Shown here: one piece after another, positions 26,545 through 35,770 of the stretch
Layout of the letters: every line of letters starts with the position of its first letter
Position numbering within the stretch: the first letter of the stretch is position 1
Assembly: GCF_002797855.1 (NCBI RefSeq)
Contig: NZ_PGFB01000001.1
Coordinates: forward strand, 496,001 to 560,000
From: Compostimonas suwonensis
Lineage (GTDB): Bacteria; Actinomycetota; Actinomycetes; Actinomycetales; Microbacteriaceae
DNA: 64,000 nucleotides
Direction of reading: 5' to 3'
Program-made: the position numbers and the translations under genes
The notes under the pieces: model-generated
Database searches by the model: none
What the model was told of the DNA's origin: nothing
Seen by the model: the letters and a program-made list of their open reading frames with translations, nothing else

Positions 26545-27636
26545 ATGACAGACCAGACCACCACGACCACCACGACCACCACGACCACCGTCCCCTACAC
26601 GCTCACCCGCGTCGGCGTCATCATGACGCCCGAGGAGGGCAACCCCCTCGAGGCGGAGGGGGTTCTCAACCCGGCCACCGGCCACGATCCCTCCGGCGCG
26701 CTCTACCTGCTGCCGCGGCTCGTCGCCGACGGCAACGTCTCCCGGGTCGGGCTCGCCCGCGTCGTCCTCGAGAACGGCGTGCCGAGCTCGGTCACACGCG
26801 AGGGCATCGTGCTCGCCCCCGACCGGGGCTGGGAGCGCGGGCTCAGCAACGCGGGCGTGGAGGATCCGCGGGTCACCTTCATCCCGTCGCTCGGGCTGCA
26901 CGTGATGACGTATGTCGCGTACGGGCCGCTCGGGCCGAAGACGGCGGTCGCGACATCCGTCGACCTGCGCGAGTGGACCCGGCTCGGGCCCGTGCTGTTC
27001 TCCTACGACGACGCGCTCGACACCGACCTCAACCTCTTCCCCAATAAAGACACAGTGTTCTTCCCCGAGCCCGTGCCGGGCCCGGGCGGCGAGCCGTGCT
27101 TCGCGGCGCTGCACCGGCCCATGTGGGATCTCGGCTGGATCCGCGACGGAGAGGGCACGCACCTTCCCGCGGGCGTGACCGACGATCGCCCCGGCATCTG
27201 GATCAGCTACGTGCCGGTCGCCGAGGTCGAGGCCGATGTGCGCGCCCTCGTACGCTGGCGCGGGCACCGGCTCCTGGCCATGAGCGAGTACCCCTTCGAG
27301 GCGCTCAAGATCGGCGGCGGCCCCGCCCCGCTGCGCATCCCGGAGGGCTGGCTGCTCATCCACCACGGCGTCACCGGTTCGATCGAGAACGCCTTCGACC
27401 AGCAGCAGCGGGTCAACTACGCGGCGGGGGCGATGATCCTGTCGGCGGATGACCCGTCCCGGGTGCTCGCGCGCACGGCCGAGCCCCTCCTGTCTCCCGA
27501 GACCGACGACGAGCGCAGCGGCATCGTGCCCAACGTGGTCTTCCCCACCGCGATCGAAGAGGTCGACGGGCAGCACTACGTCTTCTACGGCATGGCCGAC
27601 TCGAAGATCGGCGTGGCCCGGCTCGACCGGGTCTGA
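26545..27636 (+). CDS. GH130-family beta-mannoside phosphorylase/hydrolase
   Basis: 363 residues of the five-bladed propeller family GH130, which acts on beta-mannosides by phosphorolysis or hydrolysis. Visible motifs are GVEDPRVTFIPSLG (substrate Asp region), NKDTVFFPE, GGGPAPLRIPEGWLLIHHGV and YAAGAMILSADDPSRVL. There is no signal peptide, so it acts in the cytosol on what the transporter imports. A run of eleven Thr residues after MTDQ is encoded by an ACC/ACG microsatellite (26554-26588). Phosphorylase versus hydrolase cannot be settled by eye. Confidence 0.88.
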   Translation: MTDQTTTTTTTTTTTVPYTLTRVGVIMTPEEGNPLEAEGVLNPATGHDPSGALYLLPRLVADGNVSRVGLARVVLENGVPSSVTREGIVLAPDRGWERGLSNAGVEDPRVTFIPSLGLHVMTYVAYGPLGPKTAVATSVDLREWTRLGPVLFSYDDALDTDLNLFPNKDTVFFPEPVPGPGGEPCFAALHRPMWDLGWIRDGEGTHLPAGVTDDRPGIWISYVPVAEVEADVRALVRWRGHRLLAMSEYPFEALKIGGGPAPLRIPEGWLLIHHGVTGSIENAFDQQQRVNYAAGAMILSADDPSRVLARTAEPLLSPETDDERSGIVPNVVFPTAIEEVDGQHYVFYGMADSKIGVARLDRV

Positions 27637-27679
27637 CCGCTTCGGCACCGACAAACGACGACGAAGGAGAGCTCCTCCG

Positions 27680-29728
27680 ATGAACAGAACAGCCTCACGA
27701 CGCGGCCTCGCGGGCCTCACGGCCCTCGTGCTCGCGGCCGCTGGCATCACGGCGACCGCGACGGCGCAGTCCGCGCTCGCCGCAGAGCCGGCATCCCCCG
27801 CCGGCGCCACCGCGCCGCTCGCCAATACCGCCCACCTCGACTTCCTGCTCGACACCGTGACGCCCGCCGAGATCGAGGGCCATACGAGCTACCGCCTCGA
27901 CGAGCAGCCGCAGCTCACGGCGCTCTGGACCTACGCCGACGCGCGTGACGGCGGCGCCTTCGAGCGGGTCGGCGGCGGGCCGCTCGACCTGGCCACGGGC
28001 CACTGGGGCCAGGGCTCCTACAACGCCGACGACATCGCCCGCGCCGCCGTCGTCTACCTGCGGCACTGGACCCAGACCGGCGCGGAGTCGAGCAAGACCT
28101 CGGCCTACGAGCTCCTGCGCTCGCTCGCCTATCTGCAGACGACGAGCGGCGAGAACGCCGGCAACGTCGTGCTCTGGATGCAGCCCGACGGCACGCTCAA
28201 CCCCAGCCCCGAGCCCGTCGAGCTGCCCGATCCCTCCGACTCCGGGCCGAGCTATTGGCTCGCCCGCAGCATCTGGGCCTTCGGTGAAGGGTACGCGGCT
28301 TTCGTCGACACCGATCCCGAGTTCGCCGCCTTCCTCCGAGACCGCCTCGGACTCGGTCTCGGCGCCATCGAACGCGAGGCGCTCGACACATACGGCCAGT
28401 ACGTCGAGTCCGACGGCGTGCAGGTTCCCGCCTGGCTCATCGTCGACGGTGCGGATGCCTCGGCCGAGGCCAGCCTCGGCCTCTCCGCCTACCTCGCGGC
28501 GGCGCCCGACGACACCGTCGCACGCGAGGCGCTCCGCAAGCTCACGGAGGGCATCGCGGCGCTCTCCTCCGGCTCGACGCGTGCGTGGCCCTACGGCGCG
28601 CTGATGCCGTGGGCGCAATCGCGCTCGATGTGGCACGCCTGGTCGTCGCAGATGCCCGCCGCGCTCGCCACCGCCTCCACGGCGCTCGGCGATCCGGCGC
28701 TCCTCGACGGCGCGATCCTCGACTCCACGAGTTTCACGCCCACCCTCCTGACCGCGGGCGGGCCTGACAACGCGTGGTACCCGACCCCCATCGAACGGGT
28801 GCAGATCGCCTACGGCGCCGACTCGCGTCTGCAGTCGCTGCTGTCGGTGGCGGATGCCGCGGAGCTGCCGGGCCTTCTCGACCTCGCCGCGCTCGAGGCG
28901 AGCTGGTACTTCGGCTCCAACGCCTCCGGCGAGGCGGTCTACGACCCCGCGACGGGCGTGACCGTCGACGGTGTCGCCGCCGACGGAACGATCAACCGCA
29001 ACAGCGGGGCGGAGAGCACGATCCATGGGCTGCTGTCGATGCTCGCGCTCGACGCCCACCCCCAGGTCGCGCAGCGTGCACGCTCGGTGGCGGGGGTCGT
29101 GGAACGCGACGGGCTGACCGTCGTGGAAGGCGAGACCGCGGCATCCACCACGGGAGCCGTCGCGACACCCGAGTCGGCCTGGACCGGGGAGTCCCAGTTC
29201 GGCGGCGGCGCCTACCTCGAGCTCACGCGCGGGCAGAAGGCCACGTTCGATCTCGGCGCCTCCGATCAGGCGCGGCTCGTCGAGCCCGTGTCGCTGCTGG
29301 CCGAGGGCGACGACGGGGCGCGATCGTTGTGGAGCTCGAAGCTGCTGCCGCTCGGAGTGCTCGAGCACTCGACGGGAGCGCGGGGCATCAGCCCGGCGCC
29401 CGGCGCCCTGCTGCCCCAACAGCTCAGCCTGCCGCTGCCCGCCTCGCGATCGCAGCTCACGGTCACGGCGCTCAGCGGAACCGTCGACCTCGATGCGCTG
29501 ATCGTGCGCCCGGTCGTCTCGCGTCTCGAACTCGCCGGCGAGGGCGGCGCGACCCAGCTCGTCCACTCCGCCGGGCTCATCCCGCAGCCGGCGTCGGTCG
29601 GCTTCGACAGTGTTGGCTCGACCGCGAAGATCTACGACGCCTCGGGCGAGCTCGTGCGGTCGCGCGAGCTCACCGGCACCGGCACGGTGCTCATTCCGGC
29701 CGGAGGCTTCGCGATCGTGACGCGCTGA
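27680..29728 (+). CDS. Secreted protein, probably helical-barrel glycoside-active
   Basis: 682 residues. The signal peptide ends near ALA-AEP (residue 35). Residues about 45-480 are rich in amphipathic helices with HWGQGSYNADDIARAAVVYLRHW and GPSYWLARSIWAFGEGYAAF, suggestive of an (alpha/alpha) barrel as in many secreted glycosidases. From about 490 a beta-rich region resembling a carbohydrate-binding or jelly-roll domain follows. No family signature is recognised. AAGGAG is 15 bases upstream of the ATG. It is the last gene of the LacI-transporter-GH130 series, so it may release the oligosaccharide that is then imported. There is no membrane anchor. Confidence 0.6.
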   Translation: MNRTASRRGLAGLTALVLAAAGITATATAQSALAAEPASPAGATAPLANTAHLDFLLDTVTPAEIEGHTSYRLDEQPQLTALWTYADARDGGAFERVGGGPLDLATGHWGQGSYNADDIARAAVVYLRHWTQTGAESSKTSAYELLRSLAYLQTTSGENAGNVVLWMQPDGTLNPSPEPVELPDPSDSGPSYWLARSIWAFGEGYAAFVDTDPEFAAFLRDRLGLGLGAIEREALDTYGQYVESDGVQVPAWLIVDGADASAEASLGLSAYLAAAPDDTVAREALRKLTEGIAALSSGSTRAWPYGALMPWAQSRSMWHAWSSQMPAALATASTALGDPALLDGAILDSTSFTPTLLTAGGPDNAWYPTPIERVQIAYGADSRLQSLLSVADAAELPGLLDLAALEASWYFGSNASGEAVYDPATGVTVDGVAADGTINRNSGAESTIHGLLSMLALDAHPQVAQRARSVAGVVERDGLTVVEGETAASTTGAVATPESAWTGESQFGGGAYLELTRGQKATFDLGASDQARLVEPVSLLAEGDDGARSLWSSKLLPLGVLEHSTGARGISPAPGALLPQQLSLPLPASRSQLTVTALSGTVDLDALIVRPVVSRLELAGEGGATQLVHSAGLIPQPASVGFDSVGSTAKIYDASGELVRSRELTGTGTVLIPAGGFAIVTR

Positions 29729-29913
29729 GGCTGGAACGAGCGGGCCGAGACGCCCGGGCCGTGGTGCTCCGGGCCGTGGTGCTTCGGGTGTGGTGCGCCG
29801 AGTCGTTCGTCGGCCGAGCCCCGTGGAGGAGGGTTCGGCCTGCAGCTGCTCGGGCTCCGCGCCGTGTGTGCGGCGCGCGGCTCTTATGCCGCTCAGCTCA
29901 GCCGCTCAGCCGC
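29729..29913. other. Intergenic spacer with short direct repeats
   Basis: Between convergent genes. GGGCCGTGGTGCT is repeated near 29757-29780 and CGCTCAGC recurs as a tandem near 29890-29918. No convincing terminator or gene was seen. Confidence 0.5.
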
Positions 29914-30762
29914 TCAGCCGAAGATCATCGGGCGATCGTCGTCATCCTCGTCGTCGGACGAGAGGTCGAGATCGACGACGACGGGAACGTGGTCGCTCGG
30001 GGCGTCGCCCTTGCGCTCGTTGCGGTCGATGCGCGCGCTCGTCACGGCGTCGGCGAACGGCTGCGATCCGAGGACGAAGTCGATGCGCAGGCCCTCGTTG
30101 CGGGGGAAGCGCAGCTGCTTGTAGTCCCAGAAGGTGTAGCCCTCGGGGATACGCGGGCGCACGACATCCTGCAGCCCCACGGTCGCGAACTCGGCGAAGG
30201 CGGCGCGCTCGGGAGGGGAGATGTGCGTCGAGAGGCCGGGCACGAAGCTCGGGTCGCCGACGTCGGAGTCGAGGGGCGCGACGTTGAAGTCGCCCATGAG
30301 CGCGAGCGGCCGGTCGGGGGCGGCGGTTAGCTCGTCGCGGGTGCTCGCCGCGAGGTTCGCGAGCCAGTCGAGCTTGTAGGCGTAGTGCGGGTCGTCGAGG
30401 GTGCGCCCGTTGGGCACGTAGAGGCTCCAGAGGCGCACGCCGTTGATCGTCGCGCCGAGGGCGCGGGCCTCGAGGGGCAGATCGGGGCCCTCCTGGCCCT
30501 TGAGGAAGCCGGGCATGCCCGGGAAGCTCATCGCGAGCTCCTCGATCGGGTAACGGCTCGCGATCGCCACGCCGTTCCACTGGTTGAGGCCGTGGATGGC
30601 GAGGTCGTAGCCGGCCTCCTCGAAGCGCTCGGCCGGGAACTGCTCCGGCTTGCACTTGATCTCCTGCATGGCGAGCACGTCGACGTCTTCGCGCACGAGC
30701 CAGTCGACGACGCGCCCCGCGCGGGCTCTGATCGAGTTCACGTTCCAGGTGGCGATGCGCAT
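29914..30762 (-). CDS. xthA: Exodeoxyribonuclease III
   Basis: 282 residues of the ExoIII/APE1 family, which removes 3' blocks and cleaves abasic sites in base-excision repair. Catalytic landmarks are visible: N-terminal MRIATWNVNSIRAR, the metal Glu in MQEIKCKPEQF, LYVPNGRTLDDPHYAYKLDWL, LMGDFNVAPLDSDV and the final RIDFVLGS ... SDHVPVVVDLD. The C-terminus carries an extra acidic run. TAGCGT lies six bases before the ATG, consistent with a leaderless mRNA. Confidence 0.95.
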   Translation of the reverse strand: MRIATWNVNSIRARAGRVVDWLVREDVDVLAMQEIKCKPEQFPAERFEEAGYDLAIHGLNQWNGVAIASRYPIEELAMSFPGMPGFLKGQEGPDLPLEARALGATINGVRLWSLYVPNGRTLDDPHYAYKLDWLANLAASTRDELTAAPDRPLALMGDFNVAPLDSDVGDPSFVPGLSTHISPPERAAFAEFATVGLQDVVRPRIPEGYTFWDYKQLRFPRNEGLRIDFVLGSQPFADAVTSARIDRNERKGDAPSDHVPVVVDLDLSSDDEDDDDRPMIFG

Positions 30763-30863
30763 ACCACCACGCTACCGCGGGCCGCCGACGCGCACGGCGC
30801 TCACTCGTGAGCCTCGGATCTCCCCGTCCCCGAACCCGAATGCAGGAGGTCGTGCGGTCGGGA

Positions 30864-31787
30864 TCAGGAGCGGCCGGCGTTGGCGCGCTGCACCCGCTCC
30901 GATTCGGCGACGAGCGCGTCGAGCACGGTGCGCACGGCCAGGCGCTCGGCCCGATCGGGCCGCGTGAGGGCGACGATGTTGCGCGCGGCCGTGACCCCGC
31001 TCAGGGTCTTGAGCACCAGACCGCGATCGTCGAGGCCGCCGGCGGTGAAGCAGGGCAGCAGGGCGATGCCGAGCCCGGCCGCGACGAAGGCCTCCGTCAC
31101 CCGGGTGTCGCCGAATCGCTGCGAGGTCACGATGGGATGCCCGCTGACGACCTCGATCTCGTCGAGAACCCTGTTGAAGGGGTAGCCGGGCGGCACGCCG
31201 ATCCAGGTCTCGCCCACGAGGTCGTGCGGGGTGACGTTCGGGCGTTCGGCGAGTCGGTGGCCGAGGGGCAGGGCGACGTCGAGGGGCTCACGCATGAGCG
31301 GCGTCACGTGCAGCCCCCGACCGACCCAGGGCACCTGGCCGAGCGTCGAGTGGGCGAGCACGACGTCGAAGTCGGAGGTGAGCGCCGGGAAGTCCTCGAG
31401 CTCCGGGTCGCGGTCGCTGCAGGTCACGACGAGCCCGGGAACCTCGGTGAGCCGCTGCAGCAGTCCCGGCAGCAGCATCTGCCCGGCCGTGGGGAAGGTC
31501 GCGAGGCTCACCTCGCCGCTGGGGTGGTTGCGGAACTCGTCCCACAGGGCGTTCGCGCGTTCGAGGGCGGTCGCGACATCCGCTGCGCTTCTGGCCAGCT
31601 CGCGGCCCGCATGGGTGAGCGCGAGCCCGCGGCCCGAGCGCTCGGTGAGCGGCACGCCGGCCTCTCGCTCGAGCACTTTGAGCTGCTGCGAGACGGCCGA
31701 GGGCGTGCGGTGGGTGGCTCGGGCGACGGCCGTGACCGAGCCGCGTTCGGAGAGCTCGCGGAGGAGGTCGAGACGGCGGACATCCAT
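30864..31787 (-). CDS. LysR-family transcriptional regulator
   Basis: 307 residues: winged helix at the N-terminus (LLRELSERGSVTAVARATHRTPSAVSQQLKVLEREAGVPL) and a LysR substrate domain with FPTAGQMLLPGLL and VTEAFVAAGLGIALLPCF. AGGAGAAC lies before the ATG. It is divergent, with a 71-base gap, from a 37-codon gene, the normal LysR arrangement for a regulator and its target. The effector is unknown. Confidence 0.93.
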   Translation of the reverse strand: MDVRRLDLLRELSERGSVTAVARATHRTPSAVSQQLKVLEREAGVPLTERSGRGLALTHAGRELARSAADVATALERANALWDEFRNHPSGEVSLATFPTAGQMLLPGLLQRLTEVPGLVVTCSDRDPELEDFPALTSDFDVVLAHSTLGQVPWVGRGLHVTPLMREPLDVALPLGHRLAERPNVTPHDLVGETWIGVPPGYPFNRVLDEIEVVSGHPIVTSQRFGDTRVTEAFVAAGLGIALLPCFTAGGLDDRGLVLKTLSGVTAARNIVALTRPDRAERLAVRTVLDALVAESERVQRANAGRS

Positions 31788-31858
31788 GTAGTTCTCCTAC
31801 TGTGTTGATGAAGAACAATTCGATTGTGCTTAACGATAGTAGGGCGTCGAATAGAGCT

Positions 31859-31972
31859 ATGACCATCTTCTTCCTCACCCTCGCCGTAATGAGCGCCGCG
31901 GCCATCGCCGGTGCCGGTGTAGTAACCGTCCGAGACGGTTACCGCCGTATCCCGACGCGTCCGCGGTACTGA
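31859..31972 (+). CDS. 37-residue single-pass membrane peptide
   Basis: Short frame: MTIFFLTLAVMSAAAIAGAG, then VVTVRDGYRRIPTRPRY. One predicted membrane helix (residues 2-23) is followed by a basic tail. It is divergent from the LysR gene with 71 bases between the starts. Codon use is normal for the window. The arrangement and the clean helix-plus-basic-tail design argue for a real small protein, though no family is recognised and there is only a weak ribosome site. Confidence 0.5.
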   Translation: MTIFFLTLAVMSAAAIAGAGVVTVRDGYRRIPTRPRY

Positions 31973-32166
31973 CGCCGGGCGGGCCGGATCGACTCGTCGC
32001 TGCCCGGTGACCCGAGCCGTCGGTGTCCGGTGACCCGGCAGGCCGCGGCCCGTCGACTCGAGCCGGGCGGTCTCGACCCCGCGCCGATCCCGGTGGCACG
32101 AGCACGACGACCACCTGTGACCGTGCCGCAGGCAAACCTGCGACCATAGAGGTCGGAGGACGATAG
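31973..32166. other. Spacer without recognised content
   Basis: About 190 bases of GC-rich sequence before the 98-residue gene; only the GGAGGA ribosome site near its end is notable. TCCGGTGACCCG / CCCGGTGACCCG is a short direct repeat. Confidence 0.4.
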
Positions 32167-32463
32167 ATGTTCGGAAAAAAGGTCGCCATCAGCGACTCGG
32201 ATGTGCGCTCGACCAACCATGTCTTGAGCGACACCGAGATCGCCGAGCACATCGGCAAGTACTACAGCTGGTACACCGATTCCCTGGGCCGGGTCGGGCC
32301 CAAGCGCGGCCGGCCGGTCGCCCCCTCGATGCGCGAGTTCGGCGCCGCCGTGCGCGAGCTCGGCTGGGTGGCCGTGGGCATCAGCACCGACATCCGCTGG
32401 GAGAAGATCCCGCAGAAGGGATCGGACGCCGCCGAGGCGATCCGCACGCAGCTCGCGAGCTGA
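32167..32463 (+). CDS. Conserved-looking small cytosolic protein
   Basis: 98 residues, no signal or membrane segment. The sequence has clear helix and strand character (SDTEIAEHIGKYYSWYTDSLGR, PSMREFGAAVRELGWVAVGIS) and good codon bias. GGAGGA lies eight bases before the ATG. The family is not recognised. It lies alone upstream of pyrE. Confidence 0.75.
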   Translation: MFGKKVAISDSDVRSTNHVLSDTEIAEHIGKYYSWYTDSLGRVGPKRGRPVAPSMREFGAAVRELGWVAVGISTDIRWEKIPQKGSDAAEAIRTQLAS

Positions 32464-32613
32464 TGGCGCGACCGCGGGGTTCTGCGTGTGTGCGCCGGGC
32501 CGCGTGCCGAGCGTGCGACCAGTCCTGCACCGAGCCGTACGGGTCGCCTTGCAGGCCTTCTCGCCCCCGGCCGACCGATCGAACGGCAGGATGACCCCCT
32601 AAACTGTGGTTTC

Positions 32614-33162
32614 GTGACCGACGAACGCAGCCAACTGATCGACTACATCGCCTCCGAGGCCGTCTTCCACGGCGACTTCACGCTCACGAGCGGCACGAAG
32701 GCGACGTACTACGTCGACCTGCGCAAGGTGAGCCTCGACCACCGCGTCGCCCCTCTCATCGGGCGGGTCATGCTCGACCTCATCGCCGACATCCCCGACG
32801 TCTCGGCCGTCGGCGGCATGACGATGGGCGCAGACCCCATCGCGGCTGCGATCCTGCACCAGGGTGCGGCGGCCGGCAAGGCCTACGACGCCTTCGTCGT
32901 GCGCAAGGAGCCGAAAGACCACGGCCGCGGCAAGCAGGTCGAGGGCCCCGAGCTGGCAGGCAAACGTGTGATCGTGCTCGAGGACACCTCGACGACAGGC
33001 GGCTCCCCGCTCAAGGCGATCGAGGCGCTCGAGAAGGTGGGCGCGATCGTGGCCGCGGTCGCCGTGGTCGTCGACCGCAACACCGAAGCCCGCGCAGCCA
33101 TCGAGGGTGCGGGCTACCCGTACTTCTACGCGATCGGGCTCGAGGATCTCGGACTCGCCTGA
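32614..33162 (+). CDS. pyrE: Orotate phosphoribosyltransferase
   Basis: 182 residues. It joins orotate and PRPP to orotidine-5'-phosphate in pyrimidine synthesis. Family marks are FTLTSGTKATYYVDLRKVSLDHR, GGMTMGADPIA, VVRKEPKDHGRGKQVEG (catalytic loop) and the PRPP-binding VIVLEDTSTTGGSPLKA. The GTG at 32614 is preferred to an upstream in-frame extension: TAAACT eight bases before it can serve as -10 for a leaderless start. The stop shares its last base with the ATG of the next gene. Confidence 0.95.
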   Translation: MTDERSQLIDYIASEAVFHGDFTLTSGTKATYYVDLRKVSLDHRVAPLIGRVMLDLIADIPDVSAVGGMTMGADPIAAAILHQGAAAGKAYDAFVVRKEPKDHGRGKQVEGPELAGKRVIVLEDTSTTGGSPLKAIEALEKVGAIVAAVAVVVDRNTEARAAIEGAGYPYFYAIGLEDLGLA

Positions 33163-35651
33163 TGAACGACGAGCGCGACGAGCAGCACGGCGACGGCGCC
33201 GATCCGGCGAACCCGCCCACGGGGGAGTTCCGGGGCGCCGAATGGCTGCTCGCCCAGCTCGGTGAGTCCTTTCCGCCGACGGCCCCGGTGCCCCGGCAGG
33301 ATGCCGCAGAGCCCCGCCCTCCCGTGACACCCGGGCCGCCCGCCGCCCCCGTGACGCCTGCCGCACCGTCTGCGCCCCTTGTGCCGGCACCCGGAGAGCC
33401 CGCTCCATGGGCTGCCCGGCCTGCTCCACAGGTGCCGCCTGCGCCCGTCGCACCGGCCGGCCCCGCCTCGCCGTTCGAGCCGCCGGCGCCCCGTGCCCCG
33501 GCCGGCGCCCCAGCGCCGTGGTGGCAGGCCCGTGCCGACGACGAGCTGCCTGTCCGCACGGCGAGCATGCCCGTGATTCCACCCGTTCCCCCTGTGCTGC
33601 CGATCACGCCGTCGGAGCCCCCGGCCGCGCCGCCCGGTCCCGACGACGACCTCGACGACTCGGACGACGACGAGCAGAGCATCTGGGCTCCGCGCAGCGC
33701 CGCGAAGCCCGAGCAGCAGGTGTTCCCGGCCGAACCCCTGCCCGAGGCATCCGCGGATCGCTTCGAGTCGACGCATGCCGGCCCCATCCCGATCGTGGGT
33801 CGTGCCGTGCCGCCGGTCTCACCGCCCGCGCCCGTCGAGCCGGTCGTGCCGGGCGTGCCGCCGGCACCCGCTGCCCCGCCGCCCGCGTCGGCCTTCGCGC
33901 CGCCCGCGTTCGTCCCGCCCGTGTCGTCGCCGGTGCCCCCGGTCACCCCACCGCCGGTCGCGCCTGCGCCGCCCGTGTTCCCCGCTGCCCCGGTGCCGCC
34001 GGCAACCTCGGTGCAGCCCGTGCTCCCTGCCGCTGCGGCCGAGCCCGTCGCCCCGGTGCCGGCCGCCGAGCCGGCCGCGCCCACCTTCGGCGACTTCGTC
34101 TGGAACCTGGAGCCGAACGACGCCCCCGACCCGCTCGTGGTCCCGGATGCCGCCTCCGCCGTGTCTCCGCCGCCCGCGGAACCGCGCTCGCAGCCGACGC
34201 CTCCGGCCGAGGCCTCCGCGCCGCCGGTGCCGTCGCCGGTTCCGCCGGTGATGCCGATCCCGGCCTTCGTCGCGCCCATCACGGCTCCGGTCGTCCGGGG
34301 GCCGGTCGTGCCGCCCGACGCCGGTCCTGCCGAGCCCGCTACGACCGGCATGCCCACCGAGTCTGCTACGACCGGCGTGCCCACCGAGCCTGCTACGACC
34401 GGCGTGCCCATCGAGACTGAAGTGCCCGTCGAGCCCGACGTTCCCATCGAACCTGCCGAGCCCGGGCTTCCCGACGTTCCCACCGGCGCTTCCGAGCCGG
34501 AGACCGCCGAGCCCGACCTCGACCACATCGAGGAGCCCGCGACGACGACCTCCGCGCTCCGGATGCTCGGCCTCGACGTGAGCTCGGACGCGGACGATCA
34601 TGCCGATGCCGATGCCGATGCCGATGCCGATGCCGATGCCGAAGACGCCGCCGAGGAAGACGCCGAGGAAGACGCCCTCCTCCCGACCAACCCGACCGTC
34701 GTGATCCCCACGGCCGGCATGGTACCCGGGGCCGACGAGCCGTACACGAACCCCACCACCGTCTTCCCTGTCCTCCCAGTGGCAGAGCCGGGCGCCGAGG
34801 CGCCGACGGTCTCGCTCGAGCAGTCTCAGTACCTCGACACCTCCGCGGCATCCCCCGTCGTCTCGGGGTTCGAGGCTCCTCCGCTCATCGTCGCTGCCGA
34901 GAGCGCCGCCGGGAGCCCGGGGGCGCAGGGCCCGGCGAGCGCCGGCTCAGAGCCTCCGCTCAGCCGCCGGGCGCAGCGCGATGCCGCGCAGTCCTCGGCT
35001 GGATCCGATGGCTCGGGCGGCGGGCATGGCCGGGGCGCCGGCGCGGGCGGCCGTCCGCCGCGCGAGCCCTGGCCCGCGAACACCAAGGTGCTCGTCGGCA
35101 TCGCGATCGGACTCGTCGCGATCCTCGTGCTCGTGGCGCTCTACATCCTGGGGCGTTCGATCGCCGGGGCGCCCTCCGCGTCACCGTCACCGACCCCGAC
35201 CCCGACATCCACGCCGACCCCGACATCCACGCCGACGCCGACGGTCGAGGCCACGGGCCCACAGCCGCTCGGCGTCCACGAGTGGGACACTCTGCGCGGC
35301 GGCGAATGCCTCGACCCCTACGGCTCGCCGTGGGAGGAGACCTTCACCGTCGTCGACTGCACGGCGCCGCACCCCGCGCAGATGGTCTTCACGGGCGTCT
35401 TCAGCACCGACCCCGCCGCCGCCTTCCCCGGCGAGGAGGCGCTCGCGGGCCAGATCAATCTGCTGTGCAGTGCGCCCGGGGTGATCGACCTGGGCGTCGC
35501 GGGGCAGTTCGCCGACGTGCAGCTGCAGGGCAGCTACCCGGTGACCGTCGAGCAGTGGGATGCCGGCCAGCGCTCGTATTTCTGCTTCGCGAGCCGCTCC
35601 TCCGGCGAGCCGCTCACCGGCACACTCGTGCCCGCGCCGCCGGCCGGCTGA
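33162..35651 (+). CDS. Long proline-rich protein with septum-formation domain
   Basis: 829 residues. Residues 1 to about 640 are low-complexity Pro/Ala/Val with acidic blocks, including repeats PAEPATTG(M/V)P and an Ala-Asp run (GATGCC repeats at 34601-34640), and are probably disordered in the cytosol. One membrane helix follows (VLVGIAIGLVAILVLVALYI, near 643-662), then a Thr/Pro linker and an extracellular C-terminal domain of about 120 residues with GGECLDPYGSPWEETFTVVD, C-T-A-P-H-P and a late SYFCFASRS, the septum-formation (Septum_form) pattern with its cysteines. Start overlaps pyrE. Most members are far shorter; the proline-rich part resembles a protein-interaction tail. Confidence 0.75.
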   Translation: MNDERDEQHGDGADPANPPTGEFRGAEWLLAQLGESFPPTAPVPRQDAAEPRPPVTPGPPAAPVTPAAPSAPLVPAPGEPAPWAARPAPQVPPAPVAPAGPASPFEPPAPRAPAGAPAPWWQARADDELPVRTASMPVIPPVPPVLPITPSEPPAAPPGPDDDLDDSDDDEQSIWAPRSAAKPEQQVFPAEPLPEASADRFESTHAGPIPIVGRAVPPVSPPAPVEPVVPGVPPAPAAPPPASAFAPPAFVPPVSSPVPPVTPPPVAPAPPVFPAAPVPPATSVQPVLPAAAAEPVAPVPAAEPAAPTFGDFVWNLEPNDAPDPLVVPDAASAVSPPPAEPRSQPTPPAEASAPPVPSPVPPVMPIPAFVAPITAPVVRGPVVPPDAGPAEPATTGMPTESATTGVPTEPATTGVPIETEVPVEPDVPIEPAEPGLPDVPTGASEPETAEPDLDHIEEPATTTSALRMLGLDVSSDADDHADADADADADADAEDAAEEDAEEDALLPTNPTVVIPTAGMVPGADEPYTNPTTVFPVLPVAEPGAEAPTVSLEQSQYLDTSAASPVVSGFEAPPLIVAAESAAGSPGAQGPASAGSEPPLSRRAQRDAAQSSAGSDGSGGGHGRGAGAGGRPPREPWPANTKVLVGIAIGLVAILVLVALYILGRSIAGAPSASPSPTPTPTSTPTPTSTPTPTVEATGPQPLGVHEWDTLRGGECLDPYGSPWEETFTVVDCTAPHPAQMVFTGVFSTDPAAAFPGEEALAGQINLLCSAPGVIDLGVAGQFADVQLQGSYPVTVEQWDAGQRSYFCFASRSSGEPLTGTLVPAPPAG

Positions 35652-35657
35652 GCGCCC

Positions 35658-35745
35658 CCGCCCTGCCCTCTACCCCGCTCTCTACCCTGCCCTGCCCTGT
35701 TCCGCCCTGCCCTGCCCTGTTCCGCCCTGCCCGAATGTCCTGTCC
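35658..35745. repeat. Pyrimidine-rich tandem array left of family A copy 3
   Basis: CCCTGCCCTGTTCCG-type units repeat with variation (TACCCTGCCCTGCCCTGTTC then CGCCCTGCCCTGCCCTGTTC). Reverse-complement relatives lie in the array right of the palindrome. Confidence 0.8.
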
Positions 35746-35770
35746 TGACCACCGACTCCCGGGGTGCACT

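Noticed and set aside
33011-34528. Gly/Thr/Ser-rich 505-codon minus-strand frame
   Set aside because: Antisense of the Pro/Ala-rich septum-formation protein; the composition is the mirror of that low-complexity sequence.
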